Shown one piece after another: positions 5,680 through 13,215 of a DNA stretch of 14,462 nucleotides. The stretch lies in contig JAISXJ010000102.1 of assembly GCA_031270565.1 (NCBI GenBank), positions 1 through 14,462 on the forward strand, in the 5' to 3' direction. Within the stretch, counting starts at the first letter, position 1. Every line of letters starts with the position of its first letter. The notes beneath the pieces are model-generated. The model did no database searches and was not told the origin of the DNA. It saw only the letters and a list, made by a program, of their open reading frames with translations. The position numbers and the translations under genes were made by a program. Source of the stretch: Prevotellaceae bacterium (GTDB taxonomy: Bacteria > Bacteroidota > Bacteroidia > Bacteroidales > Paludibacteraceae).

Positions 5680-7542
5680 CTATTTTTTCTGCTCTTTTTT
5701 CTTTATCAGTTCGACGGGTTTTTGTTCCCAGAGCGGAACTTCAAGATAATCCCAATACTCCTCCACATCCCAAAAAGCTCGCAGGGTTATCTTTGCGGGA
5801 AAATAATAGACCGCCTCCGCCTGTAAATGTGCAGAGTAATCACCCGGATCCCAAAGCGTATTGCCGTTATCATCTATATAAAGACGCGCATAATAATCAC
5901 CCGGATCAAGATATTCTACCTTGACAAAAGGGGTTTCGGCGCGTTGGGTGCGGATGACCTTATCGTTCATGTCAAGTATTTGAACAACCTCCCTGCCTGT
6001 GTAATTGACAATTTCAAAGATGAGCGTGGCGTATTGTTCAAGAGACTTAATGGTGAACTGCATGGAAAATTTATCGTTGTGATGCCCGTACAAATCCATA
6101 CACGTTGCCGAATCGACAGAGAGCCGGTAGGCAGTTTCCGGCTTCCACTGGTGGCGTATCAGATAGCGCAGCCCGATAGAATCCCCCCGCTCCAACACAA
6201 CGGACAGAGGCTTCCAAAGCGTGTCAACTTTCTGTTCAATCACTATTTGTGCAGGATTCGCAATGTTTGTGGGCGTCTCAAAATGCAATTCTACGGGACG
6301 GTAAAGGTCGAATGAGGCGGAAAGATTGTTGCCAATCTTCAGGAAGTTCATTTTTTGCGCCTCCTTTTCACGACGATTGCGTGCAGCACGCGATTCATTT
6401 GGCGCAGGCTTCTTCACGCCCGTCGTCCGCAGATGCAGGGTGTCGGTTTGCAGAACAAGAGCGTTTGTTGAATCGGTTTTGTAATAATTCATCACAAAGG
6501 AAAGCGTATCGGTTTGCCACGCCAATGTATCGGTGAGCCAGTAACAGAGCGAGTCGCGCGTTGCAGACAACTGTACTAAAACGGCGCTGTCAAAAGGAAA
6601 ATTCAGCGCCTGAATGACAGGCAACGTATCCATTGCTTCGTTAAAATAGAGTGCAAAACAGTGTGGCAATTTGCGTTCGCTACGAATAAGGTATTGGCGA
6701 AAAAAGGTCTGGGAAAAACCTTGCAGCAGTATCCTGTCGGGTTGATAAACGGAATGTACGACAGTGGCAATGCTGTCAACAAGGCGCAACGTGTCGGCAT
6801 GACTGTCGGCGATGACGACGCTGTCGCGCCAAAGAGTATCGCTGTGTACATTTGAAAAAACCTGCGGGACAAAAATGCTGTCCGTAAAGGCGATGAGTTC
6901 GTTTGGCTGGTCGAAGCGGTAGTTTCCACCAATGTCATCCAGAGCGTAAATACGGTAACTGCCCGCCCTGATGTTGCTCACGGTGAAGAATCCGTTTGCA
7001 TCTGTTTTGGTGATACGGTCGAAAGGTTTTTTTAGAAACGCCGAATCCGACAGGTCGCTATGGATGCCAATCATAACCTTTGAAAGTGGATTAAGCGTCT
7101 CCGCATCCAGCAGCAGCCCGCTCATTTTGAGCGTGTCAATGATGGTGTCCGTTGCAAAGGAAAAGGTGTAGCTTTTCAGTATGTTACCCTCGTTATTGTC
7201 GGCAATGGCGTCGGCAAAGTCAATGGTATAGGTAGTCTCTTTTTTGAGCGTGTCTATCAGTTCTACGGTTACGCGCCGTCCGTAGGCTTTGATGATGGCG
7301 GGTTTTATCTGCGGCGGAGACACCACAACCGCTTCATAGGCATTGGTAACGGTAACAATTTCATCGAAAAGTATTTCAACACGTTTTTTCCCATAATTGA
7401 CCGTACCATTAGCGGGAATGGTTTTCAGGGGAACAGGAGGCGTTTCATCCTTTGCGCCTCCCTGAGGTCCGTTGCCGCGATTGGCGCAGCCGGAGAGGAG
7501 TAGCATTATGGAAAGACAATAAATAAGGTGTATGCGGGACAT
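5680..7542 (-). CDS. SbsA Ig-like domain lipoprotein
   Basis: This is a 620-residue predicted lipoprotein. The N-terminus has a signal sequence with lipobox LSGC, giving the lipidated Cys19, followed by a Gly/Asn-rich tether (NRGNGPQGGAKDE). Residues of about 34-131 (PPVPLKTIPANGTVNY, KRVEILFDEIVTV, TYTIDFADAIADNNEGN, YTFSFAT) match the SbsA-type bacterial Ig-like fold (Big_5). Residues of about 135-205 look like a carboxypeptidase-regulatory or CNA-B-like beta fold (GLLLDAETLNPLSKVMIGIH, TKTDANGFFTVSNIRAGSYRIYAL). A further domain near the C-terminus has the pattern PGDYYARLYIDDNGNTLWDPGDY. Large proteins of this architecture are common and conserved in Bacteroidales and are usually annotated only as Ig-like domain-containing; their role at the cell surface or in the periplasm is unknown. 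It follows ybeY by 62 bp on the same strand. Confidence 0.8.
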   Translation of the reverse strand: MSRIHLIYCLSIMLLLSGCANRGNGPQGGAKDETPPVPLKTIPANGTVNYGKKRVEILFDEIVTVTNAYEAVVVSPPQIKPAIIKAYGRRVTVELIDTLKKETTYTIDFADAIADNNEGNILKSYTFSFATDTIIDTLKMSGLLLDAETLNPLSKVMIGIHSDLSDSAFLKKPFDRITKTDANGFFTVSNIRAGSYRIYALDDIGGNYRFDQPNELIAFTDSIFVPQVFSNVHSDTLWRDSVVIADSHADTLRLVDSIATVVHSVYQPDRILLQGFSQTFFRQYLIRSERKLPHCFALYFNEAMDTLPVIQALNFPFDSAVLVQLSATRDSLCYWLTDTLAWQTDTLSFVMNYYKTDSTNALVLQTDTLHLRTTGVKKPAPNESRAARNRREKEAQKMNFLKIGNNLSASFDLYRPVELHFETPTNIANPAQIVIEQKVDTLWKPLSVVLERGDSIGLRYLIRHQWKPETAYRLSVDSATCMDLYGHHNDKFSMQFTIKSLEQYATLIFEIVNYTGREVVQILDMNDKVIRTQRAETPFVKVEYLDPGDYYARLYIDDNGNTLWDPGDYSAHLQAEAVYYFPAKITLRAFWDVEEYWDYLEVPLWEQKPVELIKKKEQKK

Positions 7543-7604
7543 TTTTTTAGTTTTCAGTTTTCAGAGTTTTATTATTCACTGTTCGTTATTTATTATATAT
7601 GAAG

Positions 7605-8036
7605 TCAGGGTAACGGTAAATATTCGGCAAGTTGAGCGAGCGCATCATCCTCTTTTCGTCGCATCAGGGCAGCATCTTTGCGCGTTTTATCGTTCTGACC
7701 GCAGAGATGCAGGACGCCATGTATGATTACCCTGTAGAGTTCCTGCCGGAAATCAACGTCAAAAAGCGCCGCATTCGTCTTGACCGTATCAAGACTTATG
7801 AAGAGGTCGCCCGAAACCGTATCGCCCATGCTGTAATCAAAGGTGATAATATCGGTGTAATAATCGTGTTGCAGATAGCGGCGGTTTATTTCCAGTATCT
7901 TTTCATCAGAACAGAAGATGCAGGCAATTTCTCCCACTTTTTTGTGATAAGACTGTGCTACAAACGTTATCCACGCCGCCAAAGAGCGTCTTTTTAGAGC
8001 GGGAGCGGTTATATTGTCAGTGTGCCAGGTAATCAT
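7605..8036 (-). CDS. ybeY: Endoribonuclease YbeY, 16S rRNA maturation
   Basis: YbeY is a zinc-dependent endoribonuclease needed for 16S rRNA 3'-end maturation and 70S ribosome quality control in the cytoplasm. At 143 residues the length is normal. The family landmarks are present: EILEINRRYL-like segment at about 45-56 (here KILEINRRYLQHDYYTD), TDIITFDY at 61-68, SGDLFISLDTV at 75-85, and the zinc motif HGVLHLCG with His106 and His110. The third ligand region, GYDH in E. coli, reads GQNDKT here, so the third His is absent. I recall the same substitution to a Lys/Asp-containing version across Bacteroidota, so it is probably not inactivating. The gene begins 23 bp after the SpmA-SpmB fusion stop, suggesting one transcript. 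Confidence 0.92.
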   Translation of the reverse strand: MITWHTDNITAPALKRRSLAAWITFVAQSYHKKVGEIACIFCSDEKILEINRRYLQHDYYTDIITFDYSMGDTVSGDLFISLDTVKTNAALFDVDFRQELYRVIIHGVLHLCGQNDKTRKDAALMRRKEDDALAQLAEYLPLP

Positions 8037-8059
8037 TTTTACTTTATATTAATAATGTA

Positions 8060-9292
8060 TCAATGGAAAAAGATGTAACTGATAATAATTGCCGTTACAA
8101 TGCTTACCAAATCGGCAAACAATCCCAGCGGGACGGCGTTACGCATTTTGCGGATGCCCACCGAGCCAAAATAGAGCGCCAGAATATAGAATGTCGTATC
8201 AGTTGACCCCTGTATGATACAGGCGACACGGCTGGCAAAGTTGTCTGCGCCATAGCTTGCCATAGCGTCGAGCATCATGCCGCGTGCACCGCTGCCGCTA
8301 AGCGGTTTCATCAGGGCGGTGGGCAACGCGCCGACAAAATCGGTGTTGATTCCCGACAGGGAAAAGAGATATGTTATTCCTTCGAGCAGCCAGTCCATAG
8401 CGCCAGAGGCGCGAAACATGCCGATTGCCACCAGAATCGCCACCAGATAGGGTATAATCCCGACAGCAACCTTAAACCCGTCTTTGGCGCCTTCCACAAA
8501 GGCATCGTAAACGTTCACCTTTTTCACCGCGCCGGCAATGATAAAGGCGCAGATGATACACAAAATAATGGCGCTCGTCAGCAGCGCGGAACAGGTTGCC
8601 ATTGCCTCCTGAGGAATGTGGGTTAGCAGAACGATTAGTCCCGTTATGCCTGCCATTACTCCGCCGATGGTAAGCATGATAACACGTTGAAAAAGGTTTA
8701 TTTTCTGGATTATTGCCGTAAGAATCAACCCCGCAAAAGTAGATATGAAAGTTGTTAACAGAATCGGCAAAAAGACATCCGTCGGATTCACTGCGCCGAA
8801 CTGTGCGCGATAGGTCATAACGGTGATAGGAATAAGGGTCAGTCCGGAAGTGTTCAGCACCAGAAACATGACCATCGAATTGGAGGCAGTCTCTTTGTGG
8901 GGATTCAGTTCCTGTAATTCTTTCATGGCTTTCAGTCCGAGTGGTGTGGCGGCGTTGTCAAGTCCCAGCATATTTGTTGATAAATTCATAAAGATTGACC
9001 CCATTGCCGGATGTCCTTTGGGAACATCGGGGAATATCTTTGAAAAAAACGGCGACGTCAATCGCGATACAAATCCGATTGCGCCACCACGTTCACCGAT
9101 TTTCATAATTCCAAGCCACAGGGACAGTACGCCGGTCAATCCGATAGAGATTTCAAAACCGCTTTTGGCGGATGCAAACATCGCATCCATCACAGCGGAC
9201 AGAGCCGCCACGTTACCTGTGGCTATCACCTGTATTGCCGCCACCACAACAGCAATCAATAAAAAAGCTATCCAGATATAATTAAGTACCAT
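8060..9292 (-). CDS. SpmA-SpmB fusion, nucleoside-recognition (Gate) domain membrane protein
   Basis: This is a 410-residue polytopic inner-membrane protein in which the two spore-maturation proteins SpmA and SpmB are joined. The first half (about 1-195) carries the SpmA signatures GLTGVLSLWLGIMKIGE, HPAMGSI at 94-100 and LGLDNAATPLGLKAM at 109-123. The second half (about 205-410) carries the SpmB signatures PLSGSGARG at 330-338, QGSTDTTFY at 361-369 and FGSVGI at 375-380. Each half has a Gate-type nucleoside-recognition domain. In Bacillus SpmA and SpmB are needed for spore-core dehydration; the fused form is widespread in non-sporulating Bacteroidota, where the transported compound is unknown. 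It starts 28 bp after the TPR gene and precedes ybeY by 23 bp, so it sits inside a likely operon. Confidence 0.88.
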   Translation of the reverse strand: MVLNYIWIAFLLIAVVVAAIQVIATGNVAALSAVMDAMFASAKSGFEISIGLTGVLSLWLGIMKIGERGGAIGFVSRLTSPFFSKIFPDVPKGHPAMGSIFMNLSTNMLGLDNAATPLGLKAMKELQELNPHKETASNSMVMFLVLNTSGLTLIPITVMTYRAQFGAVNPTDVFLPILLTTFISTFAGLILTAIIQKINLFQRVIMLTIGGVMAGITGLIVLLTHIPQEAMATCSALLTSAIILCIICAFIIAGAVKKVNVYDAFVEGAKDGFKVAVGIIPYLVAILVAIGMFRASGAMDWLLEGITYLFSLSGINTDFVGALPTALMKPLSGSGARGMMLDAMASYGADNFASRVACIIQGSTDTTFYILALYFGSVGIRKMRNAVPLGLFADLVSIVTAIIISYIFFH

Positions 9293-9320
9293 AAAAAAAT
9301 GTAATTACTTTTTTCTTCAC

Positions 9321-11474
9321 TTAACCGCCACATTTTAACAGCACGGCATCAAGCAGAAACGCTATTTGCTGTTCGGAGATGCCATGTTTGAGCAGATGTG
9401 AAATGTCGCCGGAGAAAGCTTTTATGAAATCCGCCTGACTTGGCATCAGTGACAGCGCCAATCTGTAATGCTGATAGGCGCGACGAATATCATTCATCAC
9501 CCATGCTACGTGTCCGGCGTTAAGACAGTCAACGGCTTGCGGCACGTCAGCCGTCAGTTTTTCATAACGCGCTTCTGCCTGTTCAATATCTCCCGACAGG
9601 AACGTACACCACGCCAGCATACTGCCAATATTCGGCGTTTTTGGCGCGAGATAGTCAATCTTGTGCAGTATTAACAACGCCTTGTTATACTGTTCTATCT
9701 CCATATAGATTGAAGCCATTTGCCGAAGCGCCTTTATATTGTCATCCTGAATGTTCAGGAGGCGTTCCAGACAGTCAAGCGCTTCAGGATAGTCTTTAAC
9801 CTGTTTATAACAGTAACTCAAACGACTGAGTACCCACTTGCGATCAGGTTGACGGATGTCTGCCAGCGAATAGTAGTCGATTGCCTCGTTAAAACGTCCT
9901 GTCTTTTGGTTGCAGTAACCCAGTTTTTCCAAAACATCTATGGGAATGTTCGTTTTGCTCAGAGTTGAAACCAGTATATCAAGCGCTTCCTGCCAACGGC
10001 TTTTGGCAAAATAAAAGTCCGCTACCTGCCGCTTTTCTTCAATACGTGGAAAAAGAACCGAAAACACGGGTGTTTCATAAATGGCAAGTGTTTCCTCCAG
10101 CGGATTGGTAAAGTCCTTATGTTTATGGAAAAGCGTATAGAAACGATAGATGTCCTGAACATACTGATTGGCAAAGCTCTTTGCTGTTACATTGGATGTC
10201 AGTTTCATATTCTGTTCCTGCATCTCCTTCATCTGTGCGGTTTCGGCTTGCATGGATTGAACCATCAGTTCGCGCTGTCCCTCAGACATTTTACACAGGC
10301 TCAGACAGAATGAATATTTGTCGGAATTACACAGCATCGTACTCTGCATAATCATTTCCAAAAAGGAAAGATTGCCTTTAAACAGTTCATTAATCTGACT
10401 GTTATCGGGAGTGAACGGCATAAACCAGTTGACGGGGTCGTTGAAGAAAGAAAAACCTTTCAGGGGGGCAAACGTGCTGACATACACATCAGCCCCGATT
10501 GTCTGCAACTCGCTAAACTCCTGCAACTTTTCCGACAGTCCCGCATCTTCAAACATCTCCTGCAAGTCGGAAGTCATATATTCTCCGACGTCATCCATCT
10601 GTTCCAGTTTGTCTTTTATACGGGGACTGAAACGTATCATGTCGGGTAATATCTCTTCGCGAATATGTTGCGTAATGGATGCCGTTTCGCTTGTGCCTAT
10701 AAGCTGGAACAGTATGCTTGTGATTTCAGCTTTCAGCACGCTGTCGTCCAGCAGCAGTTGCAGGCGGGAACGCAGAGCGTCGCATACCTCAAAACGATCT
10801 CCATAACGGGAAATTGCCAGTACTATGCTTACCAGTATGCGCTGTCGCACTTCCGTTTGGGCAACGATAGCCTGATCTAAAAGCCACATCAGCAGCTCGC
10901 TGTTGAACAGGCGCAACAGATTCAGCATTATTGCCGACACGGCAATACACTTGGGAAGGCTGTTTATCTCCTTATCAGACATAAGCGCGTTGATAGCTTC
11001 CCACTCTTTCAAAGAGAAACTGTCTGTTAACCAAAGATGATTAAACAGGCGTAGCAGATTCTGTTCAAATGCTACCGTAGCCTGATGGGACGCTGTTGCG
11101 GCGGAGTAGGATACGATTTCTGCTACCACCTTTGACATGTCCATCACCACGATTTGCCGGAAACGTTTTTGAAGATATTCATACTGCGATGAATTGCGCG
11201 AAAGCAACTCTTCTTTTATTTTATCGGCTAACCGATAGATATCCAATAAAAGGCGATGATAGACTTCTTTCTGTTGAGGAACTTCCACGTCGCTAAACTG
11301 ATAGCGTAACATCTGTCTGTAAATATCTTCCAACTCTTCTTTGCGGTTGATTACCCACCATTCCTGCAATTCCTGCTGTAGGCTGTCGATCAGGGCAAAG
11401 GCTTGTGCAACAAACCGCTTTGCAAGAGCTGTGCAAATGTGTTGATATACACTAATAACTTCCTCTGATGTCAT
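9321..11474 (-). CDS. Large cytoplasmic TPR protein with uncharacterised N-terminal half
   Basis: The protein has 717 residues and no signal peptide or membrane segment, so it is probably cytoplasmic. The C-terminal third, about residues 480-685, holds around six tetratricopeptide repeats, seen from the recurrent pattern in KSRWQEALDILV, GYCNQKTGRFNEAIDYY, SYCYKQVKDYPEALDCLERLL, ASIYMEIEQYNKALLIL, FLSGDIEQAEARYEKL and NDIRRAYQHYRLAL. These form a superhelix for protein contacts. The N-terminal 475 residues are mostly helical, rich in Leu and Gln, and contain no motif I recognise; an aromatic stretch near the middle (FAPLKGFSFFNDPVNWFMPF) is distinctive. It follows the Crp/Fnr gene by 54 bp and precedes the SpmA-SpmB gene by 28 bp. 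A scaffold role is likely, but its partners are unknown. Confidence 0.8.
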   Translation of the reverse strand: MTSEEVISVYQHICTALAKRFVAQAFALIDSLQQELQEWWVINRKEELEDIYRQMLRYQFSDVEVPQQKEVYHRLLLDIYRLADKIKEELLSRNSSQYEYLQKRFRQIVVMDMSKVVAEIVSYSAATASHQATVAFEQNLLRLFNHLWLTDSFSLKEWEAINALMSDKEINSLPKCIAVSAIMLNLLRLFNSELLMWLLDQAIVAQTEVRQRILVSIVLAISRYGDRFEVCDALRSRLQLLLDDSVLKAEITSILFQLIGTSETASITQHIREEILPDMIRFSPRIKDKLEQMDDVGEYMTSDLQEMFEDAGLSEKLQEFSELQTIGADVYVSTFAPLKGFSFFNDPVNWFMPFTPDNSQINELFKGNLSFLEMIMQSTMLCNSDKYSFCLSLCKMSEGQRELMVQSMQAETAQMKEMQEQNMKLTSNVTAKSFANQYVQDIYRFYTLFHKHKDFTNPLEETLAIYETPVFSVLFPRIEEKRQVADFYFAKSRWQEALDILVSTLSKTNIPIDVLEKLGYCNQKTGRFNEAIDYYSLADIRQPDRKWVLSRLSYCYKQVKDYPEALDCLERLLNIQDDNIKALRQMASIYMEIEQYNKALLILHKIDYLAPKTPNIGSMLAWCTFLSGDIEQAEARYEKLTADVPQAVDCLNAGHVAWVMNDIRRAYQHYRLALSLMPSQADFIKAFSGDISHLLKHGISEQQIAFLLDAVLLKCGG

Positions 11475-11528
11475 AGTTGTAAAATATAAATGGATAAGAC
11501 ATAATTTAATCTGTTAAATCACTCGATA

Positions 11529-12239
11529 TTAACCAAGTTTGCTGACACTTCGCAATTTATCCTCGTCAAGAATACGGACAGTACGTCCGTGTACTTCAAT
11601 AATCCGTTCACTTGAAAACACTGCCAATGTTCGGATAACGTTGGAGGTAGTCATATTTGACAGAAAAGCCATATCCTGACGGGTAAGACGGCAGTGTAAT
11701 GTTATGCCGTCGCTTTCGGTGCCATAATTGTCTCGCAGGGAGACAAGTATTTCCGCAAGCCGTCCGCGCAGATGTTTCTGCGAAAGCGTTACAAGTCGGG
11801 TATCGGCAACGCCTAATCGCTTTGCAAGCATACGGATAAAAGCCCATGACATCTTGCTGTTCGACTGGATTATCTGACCCAGCACCCCTACGGGAACAAG
11901 ATAGGCTGAGGATGATTCAAGCGCTTTGGCGGTATTGTGATACATTTCATTTGCCAGATAGGCGCGATAGGCGAAATGGTCGCCGGGTTTAGCCATACGC
12001 ACAATTTGTGAACGTTCTCCCACACCATCCTTATAGATTTTGACCATACCGGAAATCAGGTAAATCAGGTGGACGGGCTCTTCGCCTACACTGTAGATGA
12101 GTTCATTTTTTCGGAATGTGCAATAGGTGGTGTTCTCGCGCAGATAGATACGCTCCTCTTGCGTCAACGGATCCCAAAGGGAGCTTATCTCATCAATAGG
12201 TTTCAGATCCTTAGCGGATTTGACAGATTTTCTTTTCAT
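11529..12239 (-). CDS. Crp/Fnr family transcriptional regulator
   Basis: This is a 236-residue regulator. Residues of about 20-130 form the cyclic-nucleotide-binding-type beta-roll (TFRKNELIYSVGEEPVHLIY, LISGMVKIYKDG, AKPGDHFAYRAYLA). About 130-160 is the dimer helix (FIRMLAKRLGVADTRLVTLS), and 185-206 is the Crp-type winged helix-turn-helix (LTRQDMAFLSNMTTSNVIRTL) followed by the wing IIEVHGRTVRIL. The phosphate-binding cassette typical of cAMP receptors (GELAL-Rx(A/T)) is not conserved, and there is no N-terminal Cys cluster for an iron-sulfur centre as in Fnr, so the signal is unknown. It lies 32 bp after the OmpH-like gene and may be co-transcribed with it. Confidence 0.9.
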   Translation of the reverse strand: MKRKSVKSAKDLKPIDEISSLWDPLTQEERIYLRENTTYCTFRKNELIYSVGEEPVHLIYLISGMVKIYKDGVGERSQIVRMAKPGDHFAYRAYLANEMYHNTAKALESSSAYLVPVGVLGQIIQSNSKMSWAFIRMLAKRLGVADTRLVTLSQKHLRGRLAEILVSLRDNYGTESDGITLHCRLTRQDMAFLSNMTTSNVIRTLAVFSSERIIEVHGRTVRILDEDKLRSVSKLG

Positions 12240-12271
12240 AAAACATTAATACGACAGGATTAGGCACGCGG

Positions 12272-12850
12272 CTACCGGATACGGCTGTTGAGCTGTTTAA
12301 GAACCGTATCCGTAATATCGAAGCGCTCTTCCACATAAAGCACGTTGTTGTTTACATAACTTGTGGTGATAACAAGCGTGTATTTACGGTCGGCATTAAT
12401 AAGGGTAACAACATTGGTAATGCTGTCGTTCAGTTGCTTTATCAACTGTTCCTGTCGTTCCATCAGGTCGCTGGAGAGCTTTTGTTCGAGTTCCTGAAGG
12501 TCTGCCTGCTTCCTTTGAAGACGCAATCCCTCTTTTTCGGCACGTTCACGACTGAGAAAAGCGTTATTGTCCAGCTTGTTCTGAAAGTCCTCCATATCTT
12601 TCTGCAACTGACGCGCTTTGGAATTGAGATTCAAACGGGCATCCTCCTGTTGCTGATGAAGCAACTCGTTGATGTTTTTTGCAAAAGTGTAATTACGGTG
12701 AATGGAATCGACATTCACGACGGCAATTACGAATTTTTCGGGACTTGTCTCCGACGAGATATTATCTTCTGTTGGGGACGATTGTTTTTCGGGCGAATTA
12801 CACGCTGCAAGGCTAATTGCCACAAGAATACACAGATAAAATTTTTTCAT
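12272..12850 (-). CDS. OmpH/Skp-like periplasmic lipoprotein
   Basis: The protein has 192 residues. The N-terminus is a lipoprotein signal with lipobox LAAC and lipidated Cys17, followed by a Ser/Glu-rich tether to about residue 38. FVIAVVNVDSIHRNYTFAKNI begins the OmpH/Skp fold; a long charged helical hairpin follows (about 55-145: LLHQQQEDARLNLNSKARQLQKDMEDF, EKEGLRLQRKQADLQELEQKL), and the last part returns to a short beta-sheet (YTLVITTSYVNNNVLYVE). Skp is a soluble trimer that escorts unfolded outer-membrane proteins; here the lipid anchor suggests a membrane-tethered relative. The ATG at 12850 is supported by the signal sequence. A promoter candidate and a structured leader lie upstream. 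It is the first gene of the minus-strand cluster. Confidence 0.85.
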   Translation of the reverse strand: MKKFYLCILVAISLAACNSPEKQSSPTEDNISSETSPEKFVIAVVNVDSIHRNYTFAKNINELLHQQQEDARLNLNSKARQLQKDMEDFQNKLDNNAFLSRERAEKEGLRLQRKQADLQELEQKLSSDLMERQEQLIKQLNDSITNVVTLINADRKYTLVITTSYVNNNVLYVEERFDITDTVLKQLNSRIR

Positions 12851-12894
12851 ATTAATTCTCGAATAAAAAAAACAAAATAATAAAGGTAATCTTC

Positions 12895-12935
12895 CTGTCG
12901 AGCATGCCCGTTACGGGCATATTTACATCGAACAG
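12895..12935 (-). promoter_or_regulatory. Two-stem hairpin in the leader of the OmpH-like gene
   Basis: The inner inverted repeat ATGCCCG (12904-12910) / CGGGCAT (12914-12920) is perfect around a 3-base loop. The outer arms CTGTCGA (12895-12901) and TCGAACAG (12928-12935) pair with one bulged base, giving a two-stem structure with a small internal loop. It lies between the -7 element at 12945-12952 and the ATG at 12850, so it would be in the 5' leader. It may control translation or mRNA stability, or be a protein-binding site. I do not recognise it as a known riboswitch. Confidence 0.4.
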
Positions 12936-12944
12936 ATATGGGGG

Positions 12945-12952
12945 CAAAATTA
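12945..12952 (-). promoter_or_regulatory. Bacteroidota -7 promoter element TAATTTTG for the OmpH-like gene
   Basis: On the minus strand TAATTTTG fits TAnnTTTG exactly. A TTG lies 23 bases upstream on the same strand, slightly longer than usual for the -33 element. The start codon at 12850 is about 95 bases downstream, leaving room for the two-stem leader hairpin. Confidence 0.45.
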
Positions 12953-13012
12953 ACAAAAATAACCGTTACGATATTCAATGAACAAACAAAAGATGAAACA
13001 TCCGACTTTTTC

Positions 13013-13136
13013 TGCTGTCTTTTTTTGCATTTGAGACAGCATTGTCGTTAACCTCACGATAAAATCGTTGGCGCAAACCTGTATCCGTATCAACGGGATT
13101 GAGTTTGTCGAAATCACGTTGTCCTGAAAGGACAAC
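13013..13136. repeat. Cluster of short inverted repeats between the OmpH-like and FISUMP genes
   Basis: Within 13013-13136 there are several small palindromes: TGCTGTCT (13013-13020) / AGACAGCA (13034-13041), perfect, 13-base loop; ACGAT (13056-13060) / ATCGT (13064-13068); an imperfect ATCCGT/ACGGGAT pair near 13083-13099; and GTTGTCCT (13118-13125) / AGGACAAC (13129-13136), perfect, 3-base loop. A near-tandem CACTACTAACTA / CACTCTACTAACTA follows from 13138 to about 13163. No coding region or tRNA was recognised in the 365-bp gap. Confidence 0.45.
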
Positions 13137-13169
13137 TCACTACTAACTACACTCTACTAACTAAAAACT

Positions 13170-13197
13170 AAAAAAGCCCCCATCACTGGAGGCTTTT
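13170..13197 (-). terminator. Rho-independent terminator of the FISUMP gene
   Basis: Read on the minus strand, AAAAGCCTCC (13197-13188), loop AGTGAT and GGGGGCTTTT (13181-13172) form a stem with one mismatched pair, extended by T to a run of six at 13175-13170. It begins 19 bases after the FISUMP stop codon. The A run on the other arm would allow some activity on the plus strand too. Confidence 0.8.
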
Positions 13198-13215
13198 GTT
13201 TGTCTTAGGCGAAGC

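Noticed and set aside
5827..6315. Plus-strand frame of 162 codons inside the SbsA-like lipoprotein gene
   Set aside because: Antisense to the lipoprotein, with no signal, domain or promoter.
8823..9281. Plus-strand frame of 152 codons opposite the SpmA half
   Set aside because: Mirror of a long hydrophobic gene; the minus strand carries all family motifs.
12434..12880. Plus-strand frame of 148 codons opposite the OmpH-like gene
   Set aside because: Leu/Phe-rich antisense of a coiled-coil gene, not a credible protein.
13042..13117. Possible tRNA or other structured RNA in the gap
   Set aside because: A GTTTGTCGAAATCAC stretch vaguely recalls a T-arm, but no acceptor or anticodon stem can be folded.
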